A stretch of 64,000 nt of DNA from Lepisosteus oculatus (GCF_040954835.1 NC_090699.1:13633817-13697816), one strand, 5' to 3'; numbered from the stretch's first letter, positions 1 through 14,100 are shown. Translations and numbers: made by a program. Notes: generated by a model from the letters alone, not told the origin.

Positions 1-799
1 AGTACATTAACACTGCACTGAGAGAGAGGGGTTCATACAGACACACTGACTGGACACTCCAGTACATTAACACTGCACTGAGAGAGAGGGGTTCATACAG
101 ACACACTGACTGACTGGACACTCCAGTACATTAACACTGCACTGAGAGAGAGGGGTTCATACAGACACACTGACTGACTGGACACTCCAGTACATTAACA
201 CTGCACTGAGAGAGAGGGGCTCATACAGACACACTGACTGACTGGACACTCCAGTACATTAACACTGCACTGAGAGAGAGGGGTTCATACAGACACACTG
301 ACTGACTGGACACTCCAGTACATTAACACTGCACTGAGAGAGAGGGGTTCATACAGACACACTGACTGGACACTCCAGTACATTAACACTGCACTGAGAG
401 AGAGGGGTTCATACAGACACACTGACTGACTGGACACTCCAGTACATTAACACTGCACTGAGAGAGAGGGGTTCATACAGACACACTGACTGACTGGACA
501 CTCCAGTACATTAACACTGCACTGAGAGAGAGGGGTTCATACAGACACACTGACTGACTGGACACTCCAGTACATTAACACTGCACTGAGAGAGAGGGGT
601 TCATACAGACACACTGACTGACTGGACACTCCAGTACATTAACACTGCACTGAGAGAGAGGGGTTCATACAGACACACTGACTGACTGGACACTCCAGTA
701 CATTAACACTGCACTGAGAGAGAGGGGTTCATACAGACACACTGACTGACTGGACACTCCAGTACATTAACACTGCACTGAGAGAGAGGGGTTCATACA
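1..799 (-). repeat. 60/64-bp minisatellite, CARMIL3 intron 24 (family A)
   Basis: About 13 near-identical units. The unit is 60 bp when it holds one GACT and 64 bp when that tetranucleotide is doubled. On the CARMIL3 strand each unit contains CCCCTCTCTCTCAG. The same family recurs in seven other introns in this window. Confidence 0.97.
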
Positions 800-888
800 G
801 AGATACAGCGCAGGTAGTGTAGGAGAGGTTAAACAGTGACAGCGCTGCGCCTGCTCCTACACGGCCTGTGGCTGCGCCGGGTGTTTAC

Positions 889-3800
889 TTGCTCGGCCGT
901 GCTGGTGACCAGGCCCTGGTGCAGCCGGAGAGCCTGTCTCTGCGAGAAGCACTGCGTCTGGTTGTTCCTCAGCAGGGCCCGCTGGATCTGAGGGAGAGGG
1001 CAGAGGGGAGCGGTCAGCTGTCCTCACAACACCCGTCTACGACTGTCTGCGGCAGCACAACAGCACACACTGGTCCGGGGTTCCCGTGTGGCCTGAGTGT
1101 TTCTCCCTGCATCCAGGTGGTATTCCACCAGAGGCTCCGGCTTCTTCTGGCCCCCAACGACATATTGGTCAGGCTAACTGGTGTGTGCGTGCGCATGCGC
1201 GCGTGTGAGGGAGTGTGTCTGAGTGCACGTGTGTGAGAGACTGCATGTGTGTGCACATGTGAAAGAGGGTGTGAGTATGTGCACGTGTGAAAGAGGGCAT
1301 GGGTGTGTGCATGTGAGAGAGTGTGTGTGTGCACGTGAGAGAGAGGGCATGAGTGTGTGCACGTGAGAGAGGGCATGAGTGTGTGCACGTGAGAGAGAGG
1401 GCATGAGTGTGAGCACGTGAGAGAGAGGGAATGAGTGTGAGCACGTGAGAGAGAGGGCATGAGTGTGAGCACGTGAGAGAGAGGGCATGAGTGTGAGCAC
1501 GTGAGAGAGAGGGCATGAGTGTGAGCACGTGAGAGAGAGGGAATGAGTGTGAGCACGTGAGAGAGAGGGCATGAGTGTGAGCACGTGAGAGAGAGGGCAT
1601 GAGTGTGTGCACGTGTGAGAAAGTGCATGAGTGTGAGCACGTGAGAGAGAGGGCATGAGTGTGAGCACGTGAGAGAGAGGGCATGAGTGTGAGCACGTGA
1701 GAGAGAGGGCATGAGTGTGAGCACGTGAGAGAGAGAGGGAATGAGTGTGAGCACGTGAGAGAGAGGGCATGAGTGTGTGCACGTGAGAGAGAGGGCATGA
1801 GTGTGAGCACATGAGAGAGAGGGAATGAGTGTGAGCACGTGAGAGAGAGGGAATGAGTGTGAGCACGTGAGAGAGAGGGAATGAGTGTGAGCACGTGAGA
1901 GAGAGGGCATGAGTGTGAGCACGTGAGAGAGAGGGAATGAGTGTGAGCACGTGAGAGAGAGGGAATGAGTGTGAGCACGTGAGAGAGAGGGCATGAGTGT
2001 GAGCACGTGAGAGAGAGGGAATGAGTGTGAGCACGTGAGAGAGAGGGAATGAGTGTGAGCACGTGAGAGAGAGGGCATGAGTGTGTGCACGTGTGAGAAA
2101 GTGCATGAGTGTGAGCACGTGAGAGAGAGGGAATGAGTGTGTGCACGTGAGAGAGAGGGCATGAGTGTGAGCACGTGAGAGAGGGCATGAGTGTGTGCAC
2201 GTGAGAGAGAGGGCATGAGTGTGTGCACGTGAGAGAGAGGGAATGAGTGTGTGCACGTGAGAGAGAGGGCATGAGTGTGAGCACGTGTGAGAAAGTGCAT
2301 GAGTGTGAGCACGTGAGAGAGAGGGCATGAGTGTGTGCACGTGTGAGAGAGGGCATGAGTGTGTGCACGTGAGAGAGAGGGCATGAGTGTGAGCACGTGA
2401 GAGAGAGGGCATGAGTGTGAGCACGTGAGAGAGAGGGCATGAGTGTGAGCACGTGAGAGAGAGGGCATGAGTGTGAGCACGTGAGAGAGAGGGAATGAGT
2501 GTGAGCACGTGAGAGAGAGGGAATGAGTGTGAGCACGTGAGAGAGAGGGCATGAGTGTGAGCACGTGAGAGAGAGGGCATGAGTGTGTGCACGTGTGAGA
2601 AAGTGCATGAGTGTGAGCACGTGAGAGAGAGGGCATGAGTGTGAGCACGTGAGAGAGAGGGAATGAGTGTGAGCACGTGAGAGAGAGGGAATGAGTGTGA
2701 GCACGTGAGAGAGAGGGCATGAGTGTGAGCACGTGAGAGAGAGGGAATGAGTGTGAGCACGTGAGAGAGAGGGAATGAGTGTGAGCACGTGAGAGAGAGG
2801 GCATGAGTGTGAGCACGTGAGAGAGAGGGAATGAGTGTGAGCACGTGAGAGAGAGGGAATGAGTGTGAGCACGTGAGAGAGAGGGCATGAGTGTGTGCAC
2901 GTGTGAGAAAGTGCATGAGTGTGAGCACGTGAGAGAGAGGGAATGAGTGTGTGCACGTGTGAGAGAGGGCATGAGTGTGTGCACGTGAGAGAGAGGGCAT
3001 GAGTGTGAGCACGTGAGAGAGAGGGCATGAGTGTGAGCACGTGAGAGAGAGGGAATGAGTGTGAGCACGTGAGAGAGAGGGCATGAGTGTGAGCACGTGA
3101 GAGAGAGGGCATGAGTGTGTGCACGTGTGAGAAAGTGCATGAGTGTGAGCACGTGAGAGAGAGGGCATGAGTGTGAGCACGTGAGAGAGAGGGCATGAGT
3201 GTGAGCACGTGAGAGAGAGGGCATGAGTGTGAGCACGTGAGAGAGAGAGGGAATGAGTGTGAGCACGTGAGAGAGAGGGCATGAGTGTGTGCACGTGAGA
3301 GAGAGGGCATGAGTGTGAGCACATGAGAGAGAGGGAATGAGTGTGAGCACGTGAGAGAGAGGGAATGAGTGTGAGCACGTGAGAGAGAGGGAATGAGTGT
3401 GAGCACGTGAGAGAGAGGGCATGAGTGTGAGCACGTGAGAGAGAGGGAATGAGTGTGAGCACGTGAGAGAGAGGGAATGAGTGTGAGCACGTGAGAGAGA
3501 GGGCATGAGTGTGAGCACGTGAGAGAGAGGGAATGAGTGTGAGCACGTGAGAGAGAGGGCATGAGTGTGTGCACGTGTGAGAAAGTGCATGAGTGTGAGC
3601 ACGTGAGAGAGAGGGAATGAGTGTGTGCACGTGAGAGAGAGGGCATGAGTGTGAGCACGTGAGAGAGGGCATGAGTGTGTGCACGTGAGAGAGAGGGCAT
3701 GAGTGTGTGCACGTGAGAGAGAGGGCATGAGTGTGTGCACGTGTGAGAGAGGGCATGAGTGTGAGCACGTGAGAGAGAGGGAATGAGTGTGTGCACGTGA

Positions 3801-6083
3801 GAGAGAGGGCATGAGTGTGAGCACGTGTGAGAAAGTGCATGAGTGTGAGCACGTGAGAGAGAGGGCATGAGTGTGTGCACGTGAGAGAGAGGGCATGAGT
3901 GTGTGCACGTGAGAGAGAGGGCATGAGTGTGAGCACGTGAGAGAGAGGGCATGAGTGTGTGCACGTGAGAGAGAGGGAATGAGTGTGTGCACGTGAGAGA
4001 GAGGGCATGAGTGTGAGCACGTGAGAGAGAGGGCATGAGTGTGAGCACGTGAGAGAGAGGGCATGAGTGTACAAATGTGAAAGAGGGCATGAGTGTGTGC
4101 ACGTGTGAGAAAGTGCATGAGTGTGAGCACGTGAGAGAGAGGGCATGAGTGTGAGCACGTGAGAGAGAGGGCATGAGTGTGTGCACGTGAGAGAGAGGGA
4201 ATGAGTGTGAGCACGTGTGAAAGAGGGCATGAGTGTGTGTATGCACGTGAGAGAGAGAGAGTGTGTGCACGTGTTAAAAAGTGTGTTCATGTGCATGTGT
4301 GAGGAAGTGTGTGTGGGGGTGCAGTGTGTTTTTCCACAGAAAAAAATGTAATTTGTGATTTAATACACATCCCTTCCCTCCCATCTATCCATTAATCCGA
4401 GGGTTTACTGTATCCATCACGCCATCCTTTTTATTAACCTTCATCCAGCTCAGGGTCTTGGGGGGTGGAGTCTAACCCAGCACGCAATGCGCACAAGGTG
4501 GGGTGCACCCTGGAGAGGTGTACCCCGCCTCGGAGAGGACGCCAGTGCATCACAGGTCCGAGGCAGACAGACATTCTCCCACTCCCACGTGACACAGACA
4601 CTGAAACACACACCCACAGCTGGCCCAGTCCTCCCAGTGGCCAGCTGGCCCAGCGGCCTGTCTCTGGACTGTAGGGGGAAGCCAGAGCACCAGGAGGAAA
4701 CCCGCATGAGGACAGGGAGAGCATTGAAACTCCACACAGACAGCACCCCAGGACCAGGCTCGAACCCGGCCGCCCTGCTGGATCTCACGACGCAGCGATG
4801 TCCTCTTGTCGGCACCAGCCCCTCACCTTGGTCAGTGCCTGCTCCGTCCTGTCGGGGGCGCTGCGGTACGCCTGGGTGATGTCGCTGAGGGGCAGGGGCA
4901 TGTACTGCAGGGTGAAGTTACTGGGAGAGAAGAAACACCCTGGGATTAGACACCCCTGCCCCCCCCCACAGGGAGACACAGAGTGGGCCCCTCTCATGGC
5001 GGCGATGGGGATCTGTCTACTGCTCTGGCAGAACTGTGATACATGAGCCAGAGGAGAGAGGAGAAGAGAGAGGAGAAGAGAGAGGAGAGAGAGGAGAGAG
5101 GAGAGAGGAGAGGGGAGAGAGAAGAGAGGAGAGAGGAGAGAGGAGAGAGGAGAGGGGAGAGAGGAGAGGGGAGAGAGGAGAGGGGAGAGAGAAGAGAGGA
5201 GAGAGGAGAGAGGAGAGGGGAGAGGGGAGAGGGGAGAGGGGAGAGGGGAGAGGGGAGAGGGAAGTGATGGTGATCTGTCTACTGCTCTGGCAGAGCTGTG
5301 ACACATGAGCTAGAGGTGAGAGGAGGAGAGAGAGGAGACAGGAGGGAAAGGGGCAGAGAGAGTGATACCAGGGAGGAGAGAGGATGGAGGAGAGAGGAGG
5401 AGAGAGAGGAGAGAGGGGGAGAAGAGGAGAGAGAGGGGAGAGAAGGGAGAGACAGGAGAGAGGGGGAGGAGGAATGGAAGAGATGAACAGGAAACCCCCA
5501 GAGGCAGGAGAGAGGAGACTGTGTGGGGGAGTCAGTCAAGCGAGCAGCAGGGGAGATGACAGACAGCCCTAGTGATCGTGCGATTCTGTCAGTCCTGCTG
5601 ATCACTGAACTGCGGGTCGACGGGGAGGGACTGCGCCTGGTGTCTCTGGTGACTCTGAATACCCCCCTCTGTTACCCCAGCTGTTCCCAATAAACTGGCC
5701 ACACCCCCCCTTGCCCACCACCACTACCCTCTCACTTCATCACTCACTGCTCCAGGGCTCGGGCAATGTCCAGGAATCCCACAGCAGAAGTATTATTCCG
5801 ATCCCACGATACGCTCCTGAGTGAGACAAACAGGCAGAGAGACAGAGGGGTTAATACAGGCCCAGCGCTCTCCTCGTTTCCTGCTGATACAGAACATTCA
5901 TATCCTGAAAGCACGCCGGAGACTGACTGGGAGACACTAACACCAGCATAGTGTGACTGGGACAGACTACTCTCCCTCCTGTCTCTCTCTCTCTCCCTCC
6001 CAGAGCAGCAGTGCCCTGTCTCTCTCTCTCTCTCTCAGAGCAGCAGTGCCCTGTCTCTCTCTCTCTCTCTCAGAGCAGCAGTG

Positions 6084-6116
<33 letters not shown>

Positions 6117-9100
6117 AGAGCAGCAGTGCCCTGTCTCTCTCTCTCTCAGAGCAGCAGTGCCCTGTCTCTCTCTCTCAGAGCAGCAGTGCCCTGTCTCTCT
6201 CTCTCTCAGAGCAGCAGTGCCCTGTCTCTCTCTCTCAGAGCAGCAGTGCCCTGTCTCTCTCTCACAGAGCAGCAGTGCCCTGTCTCTCTCTCTCAGAGCA
6301 GCAATGCCCTGTCTCTCTCTCACAGAGCAGCAGTGCCCTGTCTCTCTCTCTCAGAGCAGCAGTGCCCTGTCTCTCTCTCTCAGAGCAGTAGTGCCCTGAC
6401 CTCAGAGTGGTGTTGATCTGCAGGGCCTTGCTCAGCATCTTGGCCCCAATGTCTTCCATGCCGTTTCCACTCAGGTCCACCTTCTTCAGACAGGCGTTGC
6501 TGCCCAGTGCGTTTACCAGCACAGCACACCGTGAGCGCAGCCGGGAATCGGTGAGAGAGAGGGACTGCAGGGACTGAGAGAGAGAGAGGGGTTAATACAG
6601 ACACACTGACTGGACACTCCAGTACATTAACACTGCACTGAGAGAGAGGGGTTCATACAGACACACTGACTGACTGGACACTCCAGTACATTAACACTGC
6701 ACTGAGAGAGAGGGGTTCATACAGACACTGACTGACTGGACACTCCAGTACATTAACACTGCACTGAGAGAGAGGGGTTCATACAGACACACTGACTGAC
6801 TGGACACTCCAGTACATTAACACTGCACTGAGAGAGAGGGGTTCATACAGACACACTGACTGGACACTCCAGTACATTAACACTGCACTGAGAGAGAGGG
6901 GTTCATACAGACACACTGACTGACTGGACACTCCAGTACATTAACACTGCACTGAGAGAGAGGGGTTCATACAGACACACTGACTGGACACTCCAGTACA
7001 TTAACACTGCACTGAGAGAGAGGGGTTCATACAGACACACTGACTGACTGGACACTACAGTAATTAAAAATTAAATGGTTACTCACACATTCTTCTTCCT
7101 GTATCAACTGCACAAGCTTCTGCAAAATTTCATCCAGAGCCCTGTGAGAACAACAGAGTCAGACTAACACCCAGTCACTCTGATTATACAGAGCCATGCC
7201 CCCTCACAGCCAGGCCCACACACAGAGCCACGCCCCCTCACAGCCAGGCCCACACACAGAGCCACGCCCCCTCACAGCCAGGCCCACACACAGAGCCAAG
7301 CCCCCTCACAGCCAGGCCCACACACAGAGCCAAGCCCCCTCACAGCCAGGCTCACACAGACAGACACGCCCCCTCACAGCCAGGCTCACACAGACACACC
7401 CCTCACAGCCAGGCTCACACACAGAGCCACACCCCTCACAGCCAGGCCCACACAGACACGCCCCCTCACAGCCAGGCCCACACAGACACGCCCCCTCACA
7501 GCCAGGCTCACACACAGAGCCACGCCCCGTTGCAGCCAGGCCCACACACAGAGCCACGCCCCCTCGCAGCCAGGCTCACACAGACAGACACGCCCCCTCA
7601 CAGCCAGGCTCACACAGACACACCCCTCACAGCCAGGCTCACACAGAGCCACGCCCCTCACAGCCAGGCCCACACAGACACGCCCCCTCACAGCCAGGCC
7701 CACACAGACACACCCCCTCACAGCCAGGCCCACACACAGAGCCACACCCCCTCACAGCCAGGCTCACACAGACACACCCCTCACAGCCAGGCTCACACAC
7801 AGAGCCACGCCCCCTTGCAGCCAGGCCCACACACAGAGCCACGCCCCCTCGCAGCCAGGCTCACACACAGAGCCACGCCCCCTTGCAGCCAGGCTCACAC
7901 AGACAGACACGCCCCCTCACAGTCAGGCACCCAGACACGCCCCCTTGCAGCCTGGCTCACGCACAGAGCCACTAACCCCCTCACAGCCAGGGTTATTTCA
8001 TCCAGAGCCCTGTGAGAACAACAGAGTCAGACTTACACCCAGTCACACTGATTATACAGAGCCACACCCCCTCACAGCCAGGCTCACACAGACAGACACG
8101 CCCCCTCACCGCCAGGCTCACAGGGCCCCAGCCACAGACCTGTTCTTGATGTTGAAGTTCTTGCCGATCAGCAGGTGCTTGAGGGAGGGGTGCCTGGATA
8201 GGGCCGGGATCACCGTCAGCAGGTCCAGGTCCAGCCCTGGCCAGTCGACAGATTCACAGAGCAGACAGTTACCCATCTGCTGCACTCAGGTCAAGACTCC
8301 CCCACCCCCTGCAGACAGGAGCCTCAGTCTTCACCCCCACAGAGAACCCCACCCAGAGAGGTCAGAACAGCCCCACCCCCCTGCAGACAGGAGCCTCAGT
8401 CTTCACCCCCACAGAGAACCCCACCCAGAGAGGTCAGGACACCCCCACTCCCCTGCAGAGAGGTTCCTCAATGTGTACCCCCACAGAGAAGCCCACTGCT
8501 GCTCTTCAGGAACACGGGGGGGCAGAGGAACATGCAGACTCCACCCAGACAGATGCCCCAGTCCAGATTCGAACCCGGGACCCCTTGGTGCTCCACACCA
8601 CTCCACTGCGCATCGTCAGTGACCTCGCCATCAAATTATTTTCGTTGTCTTTTGTCTGAGGGGTCCCCATGACAGACAGGAACATTATCACTGCGGATGA
8701 TGAAGATGATGGTCTCACCGTTGTCGGAGATGTCCAGGGTGCCGACTGAAGAGACTCTGGGAAACAGCTCCTGGATGACTGAGGCTCCTGCAGACCTGAG
8801 CTGAGAGAGAGAGAGAGACAGGGAACAGAGGGGGAGAGAGAGAGGAGAGAGAGAGTAGAGAGAGAGACAGGGAACAGAGGGGGAGAGAGGAGAGAGAGAG
8901 ACAGGGAACAGAGGGGGAGGTAGAGAGGAGAGAGAGAGACAGGGAACAGAGGGGGAGAGAGAGAGGAGAGAGAGAGACAGGGAACAGAGGGGGAGAGAGA
9001 GAGGAGAGAGAGAGACAGGGAACAGAGGGGGAGAGAGAGAGGAGAGAGAGAGACAGGGAACAGAGGGGGAGAGAGAGAGGAGAGAGAGAGACAGGGAACA

Positions 9101-9325
9101 GAGGGGGAGAGAGAGAGAAGGAGGAAGAGAGTCGAGAGAAAAGAGAGAGAATGATGGAGAGGGGCAGAATAACACACATTCCCTCTGATGATTGTGAGGA
9201 AAGACTCAGACAACACACACATGTGTATACACATGCAACACACGCTCACACATGTACACACATTGTTGCAGTTAGGACCTTGTGACACAGTAGGTACAGT
9301 GACAGACAGACAGACACAGCGGCAC

Positions 9326-9400
<75 letters not shown>

Positions 9401-10579
9401 GTGGCACACAGAGGGATAGACAGACAGGCAGACACAGGGTCACAAATAGGCAGGCACGCAGAGAGACACAGGGTCACACAGAGAGACAGACAGACAGACA
9501 CATCGGCACACAGAGAGACAGACCGGCAGGCAGACAGACACAGCGGTTCAAAGAGAGACAGGCAGGCAGGCAGACAGACAGACACAGCAGCACACAGAGA
9601 GACAGACAAGCAGGCAGACAGACACAGTGGCACACAGAGAGACAGACAAGCAGGCAGACAGACAGCAGCACACAGAGAGACAGACAAGCAGGCAGACACA
9701 GTGGCACACAGAGAGACAGACAAGCAGGCAGACACAGTGGCACACAGAGAGACAGACAAGCAGGCAGACACAGGGTCACACAGAGAGACAGACAGACACA
9801 GCCACACAGAGAGACAGACAGACACAGCGGGCACAGAGAAACTGACAGACAGGCACAGCGAGACAGACAGACAGAGAGAGAGACAGGGACATGGTGAGAC
9901 AGAGTCAGGTACCTCACAGCCACTGATATCCAGGTGAAGATCATTGACATGAGGGTTCGAGGACAGGCCTAGAAAGAGAGCCCTGAGAGAGAGGACAGCG
10001 AGGGAGGAAAGAGAGACACCAAGAAGTATCAGGATAATATGAAAGCAACACCCTTTCAGACATTCTAGAAATCACCATCAATCCTAATGAGAAAGAGAGG
10101 CTACTTCAGAGCCGAAAGGGAAACTGCGTGCACATAGCCACCATTTTGGCTCCATTTTCCAACTGGCCAGAAGCGTTACAATTGAATCGGTAACACCTCC
10201 CAAGTTAAGAAGCTGCGGCCGCTCATCGGCCATTTCGGCTCCTGCGTCTCGTGCCGCCCCACTGGAGAAGAGGGGGGGTCGGCAGACCCCAGCACGAGGC
10301 CAAGTTTCCTACCTGAGGGCTTCGGGGGGCAGTCTCATCCCCGCCAGGCTGACGTGGGCGAGGCTGAAGGCGGAGCTGAAGAACTGCCGGAAGGAGGGCA
10401 GAGTCTCCTTGGCCCTCCTGCAGGGAGAGGACAGGTCTCAGTGGGGGCGCGTGACCCCGCGCGCTGGCGGTGACCAGGGGGTGGCGCCGGCGGCTGTCTT
10501 ACTTGTGGGAGAAGGTGTTCCTGGAGAGGTTCAGGTGGGAGAGGTCGGCGCAGCAGCCTCTGAGCAGGGCGCCGAACAG
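889..10579 (-). CDS. carmil3: CARMIL3 exons 15-24: second half of the LRR array and start of the helical region
   Basis: Exons: 15, 10503-10579; 16, 10313-10417; 17, 9913-9982; 18, 8719-8800; 19, 8140-8236; 20, 7087-7141; 21, 6401-6573; 22, 5748-5816; 23, 4827-4920; 24, 889-987. They encode residues 386-692. Landmarks: [13 protein letters not shown] (15), [19 protein letters not shown] (16), LHLDISGCE (17), GTLDISDNG (18), [11 protein letters not shown] (19), [10 protein letters not shown] (20), [18 protein letters not shown] (21), [15 protein letters not shown] (22), [15 protein letters not shown] (23) and [12 protein letters not shown] (24), the last near the end of the solenoid. The donor after exon 24 (CAA|GTAAAC, 888) leads into repeat DNA that runs off the window. 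Confidence 0.93.
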
Positions 10580-10868
10580 CTGGGACAGACAGAGGCAGCG
10601 ACGCTCTGTGAGAAACATGCTTCCCCAGAATTCCCACTCCGGCCCGGACAGCACAACAGCGGCCATGCAGCCGCCATGCAGCCATCTTCTGACAGATTTA
10701 TCCAGCACAGAGTCGCAGGGGAGCTGGAGCTGATCCCAGCAAGCCTGACAAAGACACACACACACACACACACACCAGACACAGAGACAGGGTACTGCCT
10801 GGACACAGACACAGAGAGACACACACACACCAGACACAGAGACAGAGACAGGGTACAGCCTGGATACA

Positions 10869-10961
<93 letters not shown>

Positions 10962-11069
10962 AGAGAGACTGGGTTGAGCCTGGACACAGAGACACACACA
11001 CCAGACACAGTAACAGGGTACAGCCTGGACACACACACACACCAGACACAGAGACAGGGTACAGCCTGG

Positions 11070-11105
<36 letters not shown>

Positions 11106-14100
11106 GCACACTCACACCAGGACCCGTTCTTTCAGAATGAACCCAAGAGAAGACGAGGAGAACATGCAAGCTCCACACAGACAGGTCTGGAATCGAACCC
11201 AGGGGCCCGGCGCTGCGGAGCACTGTACCTCCCCCTGCCCCCCCCCCAGACCACCTTCTAGTTCCAGTGAATCCTCTATCGTCATGGCCAGAAACTGCTC
11301 CGAAAGCCAGCCCGGGTGTGAGAGCGCTTTCGGACTGAACAGTACTGACCCGGAGTCGGTCCTGCAACGGCCCACACAGATCACAGCCACTCCACCCGCT
11401 GACCAGGAGACAGGCCCACGCCCCCCTACAAGAACACCAGAACCAATTCCAACCTCCCCAGGGCCCACTCACCGTGTCCACAGCGCAGTCAGTGCCGGAC
11501 AGGTCCAAATGGACCAGGCAGTTGGGCTGAGCCAGGAACAGGTAGAGGTTCTGCAGGGACAGACAGACACAGATCAGAACCCAGAGTGTTGATGAAGAGG
11601 TCTGGACATGCCCGTACTGGACTGACGTTACTGTGAGGAATTCTGGGTAGTTAACTCTCAGGTATGAGAGTAGGCGGAAGACTACAGTAGAGTACTGGAA
11701 CAGTCAAGGAGGACACAGCTCTAGTTTCAGAAGTAGCAGTCTGGACATGCCTGTACTGGACTGACGTTACTGTGAGGAATTCTGCGTAGTTAACTCTCAG
11801 GTATTCGAGTAGGAGGAAGACTACAGTAGAGTACTGGAACAGTCAAGGAGGACACAGCTCTAGTTTCAGAAGCAGCAGTCTGGACATGCCTGTACTGGAC
11901 TGACGTTACTGTGAGGAATTCTGGGTAGTTAACTCTCAGGTATTCGAGTAGGAGGAAGACTACAGTAGAGTACTGGAACAGTCAAGGAGGACACAGGTCT
12001 AGCTCACGGGATCTGCATAATTCTCACCGCTGCCTCCTCTCCAGCCAGAATCCCAGGATTCTTACTGAGATCCAGATGGAGGAGGGAACTGGAAAACTCC
12101 TCATTGGAGCAGAGAGCCTGAGAGAGAGACACCACGCCTGTAGAAAGACAGAGACCTTAATATGGATCCTAAAAACACACCTCACGTTAATATAGACTGT
12201 AGAGATACTCCTCACATAGAGAGATTAATACAGACCCTAATATAGACCCTAGAGACACTCCTCACACAGAGGGATTAATACAGACACTAATATAGACCCT
12301 AGAGACACTCCTCACACAGAGAGATTAATACAGACACTAATATAGACCCTAGAGACACTCCTCACACAGAGAGATTAATACAGACACTAATATAGACCAT
12401 AGAGACACTCCTCACACAGAGAGATTAATACAGATCCCAATATAGACCCTAGAGACACTCCTCACACAGAGAGATTAATATAGACCCTAATATAGATCCT
12501 AGAGACACTCCTCACACAGAGATTAATACAGACCCTAATATAGACCCTAGAGACTCTCCTCACACACAGAGATTAATACAGAGACTAATATAGACCCTAA
12601 TATAGATCCTAGAGACTCTCCACAGACAGAGAGATTACTACAGACCCTGATATAGACCCTAGAGACACTCCTCACACAGAGATTAATACAGACCCTAATA
12701 TAGACCCTAGAGACACTCCTCACACAGAGAGATTAATACAGATCCTAATATAGACCCTAGAGACACTCCTCACACAGAGAGATTAATATAGACCCTAATA
12801 TAGATCCTAGAGACACTCCTCACACAGAGATTAATAGAGACCCTAATATAGACCCTAATATAGATCCTAGAGACTCTCCACAGACAGAGAGATTACTACA
12901 GACCCTGATATAGACCCTAGAGACACTCCTCACACAGAGATTAATACAGACCCTAATATAGACCCTAGAGACACTCCTCACACAGAGAGATTAATACAGA
13001 TCCTAATATAGACCCTAGAGACACTCCTCACACAGAGAGATTAATATAGACCCTAATATAGATCCTAGAGACACTCCTCACACAGAGATTAATACAGACC
13101 CTAATATAGACCCTAGAGACTCTCCTCACACACAGAGATTAATACAGAGACTAATATAGACCCTAATATAGATCCTAGAGACTCTCCACAGACAGAGAGA
13201 TTACTACAGACCCTGATATAGACCCTAGAGACACTCCTCACACAGAGATTAATACAGACCCTAATATAGACCCTAGAGACACTCCTCACACAGAGAGATT
13301 AATGCAGACCCTAATATAGACCCTAGCGACACTCCTCACACAGAAAGATTAATGCAGACCCTAATACAGACCCTAATATAGACCCTAGAGACACTCCTTA
13401 GACAGAGAGATTAATGCAGATCCTAATATAGACCCTAGAAACACTCCTCACACAGAAAGATTAATGCAGACCCTCATATAGACCCTAATGACACTCCTCA
13501 CACAGAGAGATTAATACAGACACTAATATAGACCCTAGAGACACTCCTCACACAGAGAGATTAATACAGACACTAATATAGACCCTAGAGACACTCCTCA
13601 CACAGAGAGATTAATGCAGACCCTAATATAGACCCTAGAGACACTCCTCACACAGAGAGATTAATGCAGACCCTAATATAGACCCTAGAGACACTCCTCA
13701 CACAGAGAGATTAATACAGACCCTAATATAGACCCTAGAGACACTCCTCACACAGAGAGATTAATGCAAAACCTAATATACTCTATATATTCTTCTAATG
13801 GAGCTAAAGCAATACCATTGTGAAACTCAATTAATTGGCATGAGACCCTAAATGCAGGTTCTGGGACTATACCCAGCACAGAGATCAACAGTGACCTTTT
13901 GACGTCAGCGAGGTCTTGGAGAGGTTGAGAAGGCGGAGCCCCTTCGTCAGACGGCAGACTTGTTGTATGAGACTCGAGACTCCTGTAAGGGGAACAGAGG
14001 CACAGAGAGAAGCACCTTTTAGGAGACACAGGCTCAAGGAATGAAACAGGGAAGAAGAAGCAGATTCCCGAAAGTCCATACTGAGCTGGTGAGGAAGATA

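Noticed and set aside
1014..4296. Three open frames of over 1000 codons on the minus strand
   Set aside because: All three minus-strand frames of the 28-bp array are open because the unit lacks stops. The region is CARMIL3 intron 23.
12138..13795. Interstitial telomere repeat
   Set aside because: TTAGGG occurs once per unit, but the period is about 48 bp and there is no (TTAGGG)n run.
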